DNA of 23,642 nt from Clostridiales bacterium (GTDB lineage: Bacteria; Bacillota; Clostridia; Oscillospirales; Acutalibacteraceae), in NCBI GenBank assembly GCA_019415925.1, contig DXYG01000038.1, positions 1-23,642 of the forward strand, given 5' to 3'. Both the position numbers and the translations under genes were made by a program. The notes under the pieces were generated by a model. That model ran no database searches, was not told the DNA's origin, and worked only from the letters and a program-made list of their open reading frames with translations. Below, in pieces: positions 7,841 to 14,596 of the stretch (positions are counted from its first letter, which is position 1; each line of letters opens with the position of its first letter).

Positions 7841-8624
7841 TAATTTTACTGTCTTTAAGCTCGTAAAGCATTGCCTTTTTGTCCTTGCTCCTCATCAGCG
7901 TTTCGCCGATTAAAACGCCGTTTACGCCTGCGTTTTCAAGCTCGGCAATATCTGCCCTTGTTTTGATTCCGCTTTCTGCAACGAACAGAATTTCGCTCGG
8001 CACAAGATTTCTCAATCGGACTGAATTTGTAATGTCAACCGTAAAATCCCTTAAATTGCGGTTGTTTACGCCGATTATCCTTGCACCTGCGCTGACTGCT
8101 GACTTTACCTCGTCCTCTGTGTGCGCCTCAACGAGAGCCGAAAGTCCGAGTTTGTCGCAAAGCTTTACCCACTCTCTGATTGTGTCTGTGTCGAGCAGTG
8201 AGCAGATTAACAGCACCGCCGACGCACCGATTAGCTTTGCCTCATAAATCTGATATTCGCAGACCGTGAAGTCCTTGCGAAGCAGAGGGATTGAAACGTG
8301 CTTTGAGATTTCTTCAAGATAAGCGTTTTCGCCCTTGAACCACTGCGGCTCGGTCAGAACGGAAATTGCCGATGCTCCCGACTTTTCGTAATCCTTTGCA
8401 ATCTCGACATACGGAAAGTCCTCTGCGATAATTCCCTTTGAGGGCGAGGCTTTTTTGACCTCACATATAAACGACATTCCGTCCTTTCTGAGTGCCTGTT
8501 CAAACGGAAAGTCTGTGTCGCAGTTCAGCGAAAGAGCCTGATTTTTAACATTTTCAAGCGGAATCTGCGCCTGCTTTTCATTATACCTTTTTACGTTAGC
8601 CTGTGCAATAGTTTCGAGTATCAT
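7833..8624 (-). CDS. trpC: Indole-3-glycerol-phosphate synthase
   Basis: TrpC closes the ring of carboxyphenylaminodeoxyribulose phosphate to give indole-3-glycerol phosphate. The 263-residue TIM barrel carries EVKKASPSKG (55-64), LLRKDF (114-119, catalytic Lys117), GVNNRNL (185-191), and VAESGI with Glu217. It is a stand-alone enzyme, not fused to TrpF. The ATG follows AGAAAGATG, a modest ribosome binding site. The last codons and the TAG stop (7833-7835) overlap the right end of the repeat at 7601-7840, so the natural C-terminus may have been altered slightly. It is separated from trpD by a 129-base gap holding a long inverted repeat. Confidence 0.96.
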   Translation of the reverse strand: MILETIAQANVKRYNEKQAQIPLENVKNQALSLNCDTDFPFEQALRKDGMSFICEVKKASPSKGIIAEDFPYVEIAKDYEKSGASAISVLTEPQWFKGENAYLEEISKHVSIPLLRKDFTVCEYQIYEAKLIGASAVLLICSLLDTDTIREWVKLCDKLGLSALVEAHTEDEVKSAVSAGARIIGVNNRNLRDFTVDITNSVRLRNLVPSEILFVAESGIKTRADIAELENAGVNGVLIGETLMRSKDKKAMLYELKDSKIKS

Positions 8625-8648
8625 AATTCATCTTTCTAATATAAACAT

Positions 8649-8729
8649 TGTAGGGAACGACCCCTGTGTCGTTCCTAACGGAAATACATCTGACTTTATA
8701 CAGGAACGACACAGGGGTCGTTCCCTACA
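8649..8729. repeat. 28-bp perfect inverted repeat between trpD and trpC
   Basis: Arms 8649-8676 and 8702-8729 are exact reverse complements, with a 25-base loop. Each arm also folds alone (GGAACGAC with GTCGTTCC), so the element is two inverted copies of a small REP-like hairpin unit starting TGTAGGGAACGACC. There is no U-tract on either side in the trp direction, so it is not a standard terminator, but the RNA would carry a very stable stem inside the operon message. Confidence 0.85.
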
Positions 8730-8753
8730 TTAATAATCCAACTGTGCAATTGT

Positions 8754-9767
8754 TTACACGTTATTTGTAGCCTTTGCAAACTCTATCATCTTGTCGTATG
8801 CCTTGCCGCTGTCGATGATTTCCTGTGCAAGCTTTACGCCGTCTGCGATTGACTCAGCCTTGCCGCCTGCGTAGAGTCCGAGTGCCGAGTTTAAAACTGT
8901 GATGTCACGCTTTGCTCCTTTAAGCTCTCCGCTTAAAACCTTCTTTGTGATTTCGGCGTTCTCTGCACCGTCACCGCCGACAAGCTCCTGCATTTCGTAT
9001 CTGCCGAGCCCGAACTGCTCGGGAGTGATTTCATAGGTCTTGAACTCGCCGTTGTTGATTTCGCAAACCTTTGTTGCGCCCGTTACTGTCACCTCGTCCA
9101 TACCGTCACTTCCGTGGAAAACAAAGCCCCTCTTTACGCCGAGATTTGAAAATACCTTTGCAATCGGCTCAACGAGCAATTCGGAATATACGCCTGTAAC
9201 CTGAAGATTTGCGCTTGCAGGGTTTGTGAGAGGTCCGAGCACGTTGAAGATGTTTCTGATTCCGATTTCACGTCTGACGGGGCCGACAAAGCGCATTGAT
9301 GCGTGGTAGCCCTGAGCGAACATAAAGCAGAGGTTTGTATCTTTAAGCACCTTTTCGCTCTGCTCGGGTGTGATTGTGATATTTACGCCGAGCTGTTCAA
9401 GGCAGTCAGCCGAGCCGCTTTTGCTTGACATTGAGCGGTTGCCGTGCTTTGCAACGGGGATTCCCGAAGCGGCAATTACGAATGACGCCGTTGTTGAAAC
9501 GTTGAATGTGCCTGTGCCGTCGCCGCCTGTTCCGACAATGTCCATAACGTCGGTTTCGTGCTTTACGTGGAGCGCCTTGCTCCTCATTACCTCGGCGCAG
9601 GCTGTGATTTCGTCAATCGTTTCGCCCTTCATTCTGAGTGCTGTGAGGAACGACGCCATTTGTGCCTGAGTCGCCGTGCCCGTCATCATTTCTTCCATAA
9701 CCTGTTTTGACTCTTCGTATGTAAGGTCACTGCCTGATACTACCTTTAAAATTGCCTCTTTAATCAT
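8754..9767 (-). CDS. trpD: Anthranilate phosphoribosyltransferase
   Basis: TrpD joins anthranilate to PRPP to give phosphoribosylanthranilate. The 337-residue protein has the PRPP/pyrophosphate motif GTGGDGTGTFN (79-89), then KHGNRSMSSKSGSAD (107-121), and the substrate region VGPVRREIGIRNIFNVLGPLTNP. Length is normal and there is no fused glutamine amidotransferase domain, since trpG is a separate gene upstream. The ATG at 9767 lies 4 bases after the trpG stop, and the GGAAAGGG at the trpG end acts as its ribosome binding site. Confidence 0.97.
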   Translation of the reverse strand: MIKEAILKVVSGSDLTYEESKQVMEEMMTGTATQAQMASFLTALRMKGETIDEITACAEVMRSKALHVKHETDVMDIVGTGGDGTGTFNVSTTASFVIAASGIPVAKHGNRSMSSKSGSADCLEQLGVNITITPEQSEKVLKDTNLCFMFAQGYHASMRFVGPVRREIGIRNIFNVLGPLTNPASANLQVTGVYSELLVEPIAKVFSNLGVKRGFVFHGSDGMDEVTVTGATKVCEINNGEFKTYEITPEQFGLGRYEMQELVGGDGAENAEITKKVLSGELKGAKRDITVLNSALGLYAGGKAESIADGVKLAQEIIDSGKAYDKMIEFAKATNNV

Positions 9768-9771
9768 ATCA

Positions 9772-10341
9772 TCAAACCCTTTCCAAGAAATTTTTAATCA
9801 TCTGCATACCGTGCGAGGTTAGAATTGACTCGGGGTGGAATTGCAGTCCGTAAATTTCGTAATCTCTGTGCTTTACTCCCATTACCTCGCCTGTTTCGTC
9901 CTGCGCCGTAACTCTTAATTCTTCGGGAATTGAACTGCGCTTTGCAATCAGCGAATGGTACCTTGCGCCCTCAATCACGTTCGGCATATCTTCAAAGATT
10001 TTACAGCTTTTGTCAACAATGATGTTGCTTTTCTTGCCGTGCATAAGCTTTTTTGCGTGGGTGATTTCAGCACCGAAAACCTCGCATATTGCCTGATGCC
10101 CGAGGCATACGCCGAGAATCGGGAACTTGCCCTTTAGATTTCTTATAACGTCCTCGCACACGCCTGCGTTTTTCGGATAACCCGGTCCGGGTGAGAGGAT
10201 AATGTGCGAGGGATTTAATTTTTCGATTTCCTCAACTGCGATTTCGTCGTTTCTGACAACCTTTATGTCGGGGTTTACGCTTCCGCAGAACTGCACAAGG
10301 TTGTAAGTAAAGCTGTCATAGTTGTCAATAAAAAGTATCAT
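9772..10341 (-). CDS. trpG: Anthranilate synthase component II (glutamine amidotransferase)
   Basis: TrpG hydrolyses glutamine and passes ammonia to TrpE for anthranilate synthesis. The 189-residue class I amidotransferase has the oxyanion strand SPGPGYP (50-56), the nucleophile Cys79 in LGVCLGHQ, and the His169/Glu171 pair in FHPES. Like many low-GC Gram-positive enzymes, it could double as PabA in folate synthesis; the sequence does not decide that. The ATG overlaps the trpE stop by 4 bases (ATGA), so the two subunits are translationally coupled. Confidence 0.96.
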   Translation of the reverse strand: MILFIDNYDSFTYNLVQFCGSVNPDIKVVRNDEIAVEEIEKLNPSHIILSPGPGYPKNAGVCEDVIRNLKGKFPILGVCLGHQAICEVFGAEITHAKKLMHGKKSNIIVDKSCKIFEDMPNVIEGARYHSLIAKRSSIPEELRVTAQDETGEVMGVKHRDYEIYGLQFHPESILTSHGMQMIKNFLERV

Positions 10342-11798
10342 AGCTCGTAAACCTCCCCTGCGTTTCTGACTGCGTTCATAACGGCGAGCGCCTTGTTGTA
10401 TGTTTCAATATATTCGTTTTCGGGAACGCTGTCGGCAACAATTCCTGCGCCTGCCTGAACGTAAACCTTGTTGTTTTTCTTGACAGCCATTCTTATTGCA
10501 ATGCAGGTGTCGAGGTTGCCGTTGAAATCAATGTAGCCGACTGCACCGCCGTAAACTCCACGTGGAGTTTTTTCAAGCTCCTCGATAATCTCACACGCTC
10601 TTATCTTCGGTGCACCTGAAAGTGTGCCGGCAGGGAGCAAGGCTTCAACTGCGCTGAGTGCGTCAAGACCGTCTTTGATTTCGCCCTCAACCTCACTGCA
10701 TATATGCATAATCTTTGAAAAGCGGAGAATTTTCTGATATTCGGTGACCTTTACCGAGTTGAATTTTGCGATTTTGCCGATGTCGTTTCTGCCGAGGTCA
10801 ACAAGCATATTGTGCTCGGCAAGCTCTTTTTCATCGTGAATAAGCTCGTTTTCAAGTGCGATGTCCGCCTGCTTTGTCCTGCCCCTCGGACGGGAGCCTG
10901 CAATCGGAAAGGTTGTGAGCGTGCCGTTTTGGAGCTTGACGAGCGTTTCGGGAGAAGCTGTGATAATCTCGTCGCCGTCAATCGACATATACACCATATA
11001 CGGCGAGGGATTTGTTGTGCGGAGAACTCGGTAGGCATTAATCAGCGAGCCATTATAATCAGCCTCAAACCGCCTTGAAACCACGCACTGGAAGATGTCG
11101 CCGTCGTAGATATACTCCTTTGTTTTCTCCACCATTTTGCAGAATTCGTCTTTGGTGTAGGTGCTTGTAAACTCGACGTTTTCGTCAGTTTCAAGCTTTG
11201 GCAGAGGAGCGTTATCCGTTATTATTGAAATGATTTTATTTATATCGTCCTGCGCCTGTCTGTACTGGCGTTCACAGTCGTAGGTTTTCATATTTACAAT
11301 GACCGTCAGCTTCTGGCTGAGGTGGTCGTAGGCGATGATTTTGTCAAAAAGCATTAAATCGAAATCGTTTGTATCGCCCCTTCTGAGCTTTAAAACAGGC
11401 TCGGCGCAGGCAATCATTGCGTAACCGTAGTAGCCGACCAGACCGCCCGTAAAGGGAGGAATATCGTCAAATTTCGGGGTTTTGTAGTTTGCAAGGTACT
11501 TTCTTACCTCGTCATACGGCTTGTCGGTTGCAATCGTCTTTTCGCCCTCGCCGGTAATGGTCAGCGTGCTGTTTTTGTAGGCAAGACGTGCCTTGGGGTT
11601 AAAGCCGATAAAGGAGTATCTGCCCCACTTTTCACCGCCCTCAATGCTTTCAAGCAGAAAATATTTGTCCGAGACACCTGCGATTTTTCGAAGCAGGGTA
11701 ATCGGAGTAACTACGTCAGCGTAGATTTCCTTGTAAACGGGAATTACGCTGTAGCTGTCTTTGAGGTTTAAAACCTCGTCATAAGACGGTTTAATCAT
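10338..11798 (-). CDS. trpE: Anthranilate synthase component I
   Basis: TrpE makes anthranilate from chorismate and is the committed step of the pathway. From the ATG at 11798 the protein has 486 residues and starts MIKPSYDEVL, followed by the usual VIPVYKEIYAD. LLES (48-51) belongs to the tryptophan feedback-inhibition site. The chorismate-binding core includes PAGTLSGAPK (389-398) and GAVGYIDFNG (about 418-427). An in-frame extension to a TTG at 11864 is rejected because it runs through the palindromic repeat at 11815-11842 and adds residues foreign to the family. The Shine-Dalgarno is weak (GGTG), which may matter for expression. It is the first gene after the T-box leader. Confidence 0.96.
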   Translation of the reverse strand: MIKPSYDEVLNLKDSYSVIPVYKEIYADVVTPITLLRKIAGVSDKYFLLESIEGGEKWGRYSFIGFNPKARLAYKNSTLTITGEGEKTIATDKPYDEVRKYLANYKTPKFDDIPPFTGGLVGYYGYAMIACAEPVLKLRRGDTNDFDLMLFDKIIAYDHLSQKLTVIVNMKTYDCERQYRQAQDDINKIISIITDNAPLPKLETDENVEFTSTYTKDEFCKMVEKTKEYIYDGDIFQCVVSRRFEADYNGSLINAYRVLRTTNPSPYMVYMSIDGDEIITASPETLVKLQNGTLTTFPIAGSRPRGRTKQADIALENELIHDEKELAEHNMLVDLGRNDIGKIAKFNSVKVTEYQKILRFSKIMHICSEVEGEIKDGLDALSAVEALLPAGTLSGAPKIRACEIIEELEKTPRGVYGGAVGYIDFNGNLDTCIAIRMAVKKNNKVYVQAGAGIVADSVPENEYIETYNKALAVMNAVRNAGEVYEL

Positions 11799-11814
11799 AA
11801 CTTTTACACCAACC

Positions 11815-11842
11815 TTGTCGAGTGCCTCGACACGCAATTCGA
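11815..11842. repeat. Palindromic repeat in the trpE leader, copy 1
   Basis: The palindrome TGTCGAGTGCCTCGACA (7-bp arms, 3-base loop) is followed by CGCAATTCGA. The 28-base unit recurs at 23569-23596 with one mismatch. Here it lies between the T-box terminator and the trpE start codon. A 13-base palindrome (TTGATA-T-TATCAA, 11852-11864) lies next to it. Confidence 0.8.
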
Positions 11843-11899
11843 ACAGATAGCTTGATATTATCAAACCTTATTTGCCTCACTGTATCAAAGCAGTTTTTT

Positions 11900-11942
11900 A
11901 TAAAATAAAAAAGACTTCTGTCCCACAAAGGGACAAAAGTCT
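11900..11942 (-). terminator. T-box regulated terminator of the trp operon
   Basis: On the - strand, AGACTTTTGTCCC pairs with GGGACAGAAGTCT (11942-11912) and is followed by TTTTTTATTTT. Its 5' arm lies just after the T-box sequence, as expected for the mutually exclusive antiterminator arrangement. Confidence 0.9.
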
Positions 11943-12178
11943 AAAATAACAACTTCTGCGGTACCACCCAAATTGACGATAAACGCCCGCTTAAACAGCA
12001 TACTGACATATGCCTCCTGCTGTAACGGTCAGGCTCCGTCGGAAACTACTTGCAAATGCTTTCGGTCCGCCCTCACAAGTCCATTCGGGTAAATCTCCGC
12101 TGTCGGCTCACACCACCCGCCGACTCTCTGAAAGTTTTGATAAATCCTACTACTCTTGTTCACAGGTTTATTTTTATT
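11900..12178 (-). ncRNA. T-box riboswitch, tRNA-Trp responsive, in the trp leader
   Basis: Read on the - strand, the leader begins about 7 bases after the -10 box. It contains the stem I signature AGAGAGTCGGCGGGTGG...GTGAGCCGAC near 12095-12130. A specifier loop GAA-TGG-ACT has the codon UGG (Trp) at 12083-12081. The conserved T-box sequence TGGTACCGC is at 11967-11959 (preceded by GGG). The downstream terminator is the stem at 11912-11942. Uncharged tRNA-Trp would pair at UGG and at the T-box bulge, stabilising the antiterminator and allowing read-through into trpE. The specifier, the T-box motif, the terminator and the trpE context all agree. Confidence 0.94.
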
Positions 12179-12184
12179 GCTAAT

Positions 12185-12213
12185 ATTATATTCCTCAAAA
12201 ATAACTTTGTCAA
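12185..12213 (-). promoter_or_regulatory. trp operon promoter
   Basis: A fully consensus sigma-A promoter on the - strand: TTGACA (12213-12208), a 17-base spacer, and TATAAT (12190-12185). The predicted start near 12178 gives the T-box leader its 5' end and a leader of about 380 bases to the trpE ATG. Confidence 0.92.
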
Positions 12214-12256
12214 TACTTTTTTCGACGTGATTTTTAAATTTTTAAACATATGTAAA

Positions 12257-12285
12257 TTGAATCAAAGTCTTATTTATGATATAAT
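12257..12285 (+). promoter_or_regulatory. Toxin promoter, copy 1
   Basis: TTGAAT (12257-12262), a 17-base spacer, and an extended -10 TGATATAAT ending at 12285. The predicted start near 12292 coincides with the 5' arm of a small stem (GCTGT 12292-12296 with ACAGC 12306-12310) whose loop carries CCTCC, complementary to the ribosome binding site GGAGG at 12316-12320. Confidence 0.85.
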
Positions 12286-12328
12286 CAATTTGCTGTCTTC
12301 CTCCTACAGCCGAAAGGAGGTGACTCAC

Positions 12329-12409
12329 TTGGATTTATTCTTATCATTTTTACTATCCGTCGGAGCAAGTATAGTTGCTTACTATATTTGCAAGTGGTTG
12401 GACAGATAG
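12329..12409 (+). CDS. Small hydrophobic peptide, probable Fst-like type I toxin, copy 1
   Basis: This is a 26-residue peptide, too short for normal gene calling. It starts at TTG (12329), 8 bases after a strong ribosome binding site (AAAGGAGG, ending 12320). Residues about 2-19 form one hydrophobic membrane segment (LFLSFLLSVGASIVAYYI) and the tail is CKWLDR. A short single-span peptide with a WL-x-R tail is characteristic of the Fst/Ldr type I toxin group, which damages the cell membrane when unrepressed. The gene is boxed by its own promoter, a terminator, and an opposing promoter for an antisense RNA. An in-frame GTG at 12320 overlaps the ribosome binding site and is unlikely to be used. 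Function is inferred from layout and peptide character, not from a database match. Confidence 0.8.
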   Translation: MDLFLSFLLSVGASIVAYYICKWLDR

Positions 12410-12430
12410 TGTATAGGACAGCCAACCTAT

Positions 12431-12503
12431 AGAAGAATCCCCCGAAGCTGCAACTCCGGGGGATTCGTTTTGCCCACTTGGACAAATCTCATCATTTTTA
12501 CCT
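12431..12503 (-). ncRNA. Predicted antisense antitoxin RNA, copy 1
   Basis: Transcription from the promoter at 12510-12538 should begin near 12503 and run to the shared hairpin, giving an RNA of about 70 bases. Its 5' part contains the complements of ATCATTTTTAC (12491-12501) and CACTTGGA (12475-12482). The same two sequences occur at the toxin start region (12343-12353 and 12326-12333). The RNA could therefore pair with the toxin mRNA at the start codon as well as at the terminator loop, as RNA II does in the par locus of plasmid pAD1. The minus-strand U-tract is weak, so a longer form is possible. Confidence 0.75.
12435..12471. terminator. Shared bidirectional terminator, toxin module copy 1
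   Basis: GAATCCCCCG (12435-12444) pairs with CGGGGGATTC (12457-12466), with a 12-base loop, followed by GTTTTG on the + strand and TTCTTCTAT on the - strand. It would end both the toxin mRNA and the antisense RNA, so the two RNAs are complementary through this hairpin. Confidence 0.85.
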
Positions 12504-12509
12504 ACTAAC

Positions 12510-12538
12510 ATTATATCATATGCTTTCAGCTATTTCAA
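12510..12538 (-). promoter_or_regulatory. Antitoxin RNA promoter, copy 1
   Basis: On the - strand: TTGAAA (12538-12533), a 17-base spacer, and an extended -10 TGATATAAT ending at 12510. It points back toward the toxin gene. It is closer to consensus at -35 than the toxin promoter, consistent with an antitoxin made in excess. Confidence 0.85.
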
Positions 12539-12568
12539 GTATATGCAGAATTTTTTTACTTATTTAAT

Positions 12569-12597
12569 TTGAATTAAAAAGTTATGTATGATATAAT
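12569..12597 (+). promoter_or_regulatory. Toxin promoter, copy 2
   Basis: TTGAAT (12569-12574), a 17-base spacer, and an extended -10 TGATATAAT ending at 12597, the same as copy 1. It is followed by the same GCTGT/ACAGC stem with an anti-Shine-Dalgarno loop (CCTCC 12612-12616, GGAGG 12628-12632). Confidence 0.85.
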
Positions 12598-12640
12598 CAA
12601 TTTGCTGTCATCCTCCTACAGCCGAAAGGAGGTGTTTGTA

Positions 12641-12721
12641 GTGCAGTTAATCATCTCATTTATGCTGTCTGTCGGAGCAAGTGTAGTTGCCTACTATATT
12701 TGCAAGTGGTTGGACAGATAG
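12641..12721 (+). CDS. Small hydrophobic peptide, probable Fst-like type I toxin, copy 2
   Basis: A 26-residue peptide starting at GTG (12641), 8 bases after GGAGG. It reads QLIISFMLSVGASVVAYY then ICKWLDR after the start residue. From LSVGAS onward it differs from copy 1 only by Ile to Val at one position, while the first eight residues differ, because the DNA there carries a different set of antitoxin-pairing repeats. One membrane segment plus a charged WLDR tail again suggests an Fst/Ldr-type membrane toxin. It has its own promoter, terminator and opposing antisense promoter, so each copy is a complete module. Confidence 0.8.
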   Translation: MQLIISFMLSVGASVVAYYICKWLDR

Positions 12722-12739
12722 TGCCGGACAGCACAACCT

Positions 12740-12815
12740 AATTTGAAACCCTCGGAGTCGGTATCTCCGAGGGTTTCGCTTTGCTTGTAGTGCAAAATTC
12801 ATCTCATTTTTGCCT
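12740..12815 (-). ncRNA. Predicted antisense antitoxin RNA, copy 2
   Basis: An RNA of about 75 bases is expected from near 12815 to just past the shared hairpin. Its 5' part is complementary to TCATCTCATTT (12799-12809) and TTGTAGTGCA (12785-12794). Both occur exactly at the copy 2 toxin start region (12651-12661 and 12636-12645), and neither occurs at the copy 1 start. The RNA should therefore silence only copy 2. Confidence 0.75.
12745..12783. terminator. Shared bidirectional terminator, toxin module copy 2
   Basis: A perfect 13-bp stem, GAAACCCTCGGAG (12745-12757) with CTCCGAGGGTTTC (12765-12777), has a 7-base loop TCGGTAT. It is followed by GCTTTGCTT. Position matches the copy 1 terminator, but both stem and loop sequences differ. 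Confidence 0.85.
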
Positions 12816-12821
12816 AAACAC

Positions 12822-12850
12822 ATTATATCATATGCTTTCGGCTATTTCAA
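12822..12850 (-). promoter_or_regulatory. Antitoxin RNA promoter, copy 2
   Basis: On the - strand: TTGAAA (12850-12845), a 17-base spacer, and an extended -10 TGATATAAT ending at 12822, equivalent to the copy 1 antitoxin promoter. Confidence 0.85.
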
Positions 12851-12880
12851 GTATATGCAGAAAATAATTTTTAATGCAAA

Positions 12881-14524
12881 TTACTTACTTTCTTCTCTGA
12901 GCGTCGTTCTCTTGATTTTTCCGCTGATTGTTTTTGGGAATTCGTCAACGATTTCAAGGTGCTGAATCCACTTGTACGAAGCCATACGCTTGTTGCAGAA
13001 GGTCTTGATTTCGCTTTCGGTGTGCTTGTCGTGAGTTGTGCCTTCGGCAAGCTTTACAATAGCCTTGATAGCCTGACCTCTGTCCTTGTCGGGTACGCCG
13101 ATTACGGCACATTCAAGCACGTTCGGGTACTGCATAATCACGTTTTCAACCTCAAAAGGTCCTACACGGAAGCCTCTTGTCTTAATCAAATCATCGGCTC
13201 TGCCGACATACCAGTAGTAGCCGTCCTCGTCCTTGTAAGCAGTGTCGCCTGTGTGGTAAACTTCGCCCTTCCAGACATTTTTGTAAAGATCTTCGTTGCC
13301 GTAGTACGACATAAAAATTCCGTACTGCTTTTTATCCTTAGGCGGATAAACAACGATTTCGCCTGTTTCATTTGTGCCAAGCTCCTTGCCGCTGTCGTCA
13401 ATGATGTGAATGTCGTAAAGCGGAGTGGGCTTGCCCATTGAGCCGGGCTTTGCAACCGAGCCCTTGAGGTTTGCAAGCATAAGCACGCTTTCGGTCTGAC
13501 CGAAGCCCTCCATAAGATGAAGTCCGGTCTGCTCGTAAACCTTTTCAAATACCTCGCCGTTGAGAGCCTCGCCTGCTGTGGTGAGGTGTTCAAGCGCAGA
13601 CAAATCGTACTTGTCCATTCCACGCTTGATGAAATATCTGTAAACCGTCGGCGGTGCGCAGAAGGACGTTACCTTGTAACGCTCCATAATACGCAGAAGC
13701 TTACCGGGTGAGAACTTGTCAAAGTCATACACCATAACGCCGCATCCGCAAAGCCACTGACCGTAGATTTTGCCCCACGAAGCCTTGCCCCAGCCTGTTT
13801 CGGCAACGGTGAGGTGGAGTCCCTTTTCCTTTACGCACTGCCAGTATTTTGCTGTGACAATGTGACCGAGGGTGTAGGTGTGGTTGTGCTCAACAGCCTT
13901 GGGGTAGCCTGTTGTGCCCGAGGTAAAGTAAATCAGCATAGGCTCTTCAGCCTTTGTGTCAACTCTTTCGAGCGTATCGTCAGCGTTTTCAACCTCTGTT
14001 GTAAAGTCGATTGTTCCGAAAATCTTTTTTCTGCATACAAAAACTTTTTCAAGGGTGTTCCGCTGAGATGCAACAGCCATTAAATCCTCGGCAGTTGTAT
14101 CATCGGGTGTGCAGACAGCCGCTGTGATGTTGGCGGTGTCAACACGATAGGAAATGTCGCTCTGCGTAAGAAGGTGAGTTGCAGGAATGATGATTGCGCC
14201 GAGCTTGTGGAGTGCAGGAGCAACATACCAGTATTCGTAGTTTCTTTTTAGGATAACAAGCACCTTGTCACCCTTTTTGATGCCGTTGTTTCTGAAAACA
14301 TTAGCCGCCTTGTTGCTGAGTCTGCTGATATCGGCAAAGGTGAAGGTTTTTTCTTCCTTGTCGGGATTTGTCCATACAACAGCAATATCGTCGGGAGCAA
14401 GCTCAGCCATTTTGTCAACTACGTCGTAGCCGAAGTTGTAGTTTTCGGGGAAGTCAAGCTCAAAGTCGAGCAGATTACCGTTTTCGTCAAGTGTTTCCTT
14501 GCAAAAATTTTTGTATAGCTGCAT
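12881..14524 (-). CDS. AMP-forming acyl-CoA synthetase (acetyl-/medium-chain acyl-CoA ligase type)
   Basis: A 547-residue member of the ANL adenylate-forming superfamily that activates a carboxylic acid with ATP and joins it to coenzyme A. Motifs in order: the phosphate loop YFTSGTTGYPKA (199-210), GFGQTE (340-345), YHTGD (423-427), the hinge GRADDLIKTRG (441-451) and PKTISGKIKR (530-539) with the catalytic lysine Lys536. The overall form resembles acetyl-CoA synthetase-like and medium-chain acyl-CoA ligases. The exact acid cannot be read from the sequence; short- or branched-chain or aromatic acids are possible. There is no signal or membrane segment. The ATG follows AAAAGGA. It stands alone between the toxin modules and the amylase gene, with a candidate promoter upstream. 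Confidence 0.9.
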   Translation of the reverse strand: MQLYKNFCKETLDENGNLLDFELDFPENYNFGYDVVDKMAELAPDDIAVVWTNPDKEEKTFTFADISRLSNKAANVFRNNGIKKGDKVLVILKRNYEYWYVAPALHKLGAIIIPATHLLTQSDISYRVDTANITAAVCTPDDTTAEDLMAVASQRNTLEKVFVCRKKIFGTIDFTTEVENADDTLERVDTKAEEPMLIYFTSGTTGYPKAVEHNHTYTLGHIVTAKYWQCVKEKGLHLTVAETGWGKASWGKIYGQWLCGCGVMVYDFDKFSPGKLLRIMERYKVTSFCAPPTVYRYFIKRGMDKYDLSALEHLTTAGEALNGEVFEKVYEQTGLHLMEGFGQTESVLMLANLKGSVAKPGSMGKPTPLYDIHIIDDSGKELGTNETGEIVVYPPKDKKQYGIFMSYYGNEDLYKNVWKGEVYHTGDTAYKDEDGYYWYVGRADDLIKTRGFRVGPFEVENVIMQYPNVLECAVIGVPDKDRGQAIKAIVKLAEGTTHDKHTESEIKTFCNKRMASYKWIQHLEIVDEFPKTISGKIKRTTLREESK

Positions 14525-14596
14525 TTAAAACATCCTTTTCAGTTGGTTTCTTATTACATAAAATGTTATGCTTATTTCAGCACTATTCCGAATATT

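Noticed and set aside
11799..11864. N-terminal extension of TrpE by 22 residues from a TTG codon
   Set aside because: The extension is encoded by two palindromes, one a dispersed repeat, and family members start at the equivalent of the ATG at 11798.
12050..12409. A 119-codon open frame covering the T-box region and ending with the copy 1 peptide
   Set aside because: Only the last 26 codons follow a ribosome binding site and a promoter; the rest is antisense to the T-box leader and contains the trp promoter.
12285..12485. A 66-codon open frame on the - strand across toxin copy 1
   Set aside because: It spans the shared terminator and is antisense to the toxin; the - strand product here is better explained as a short non-coding RNA.
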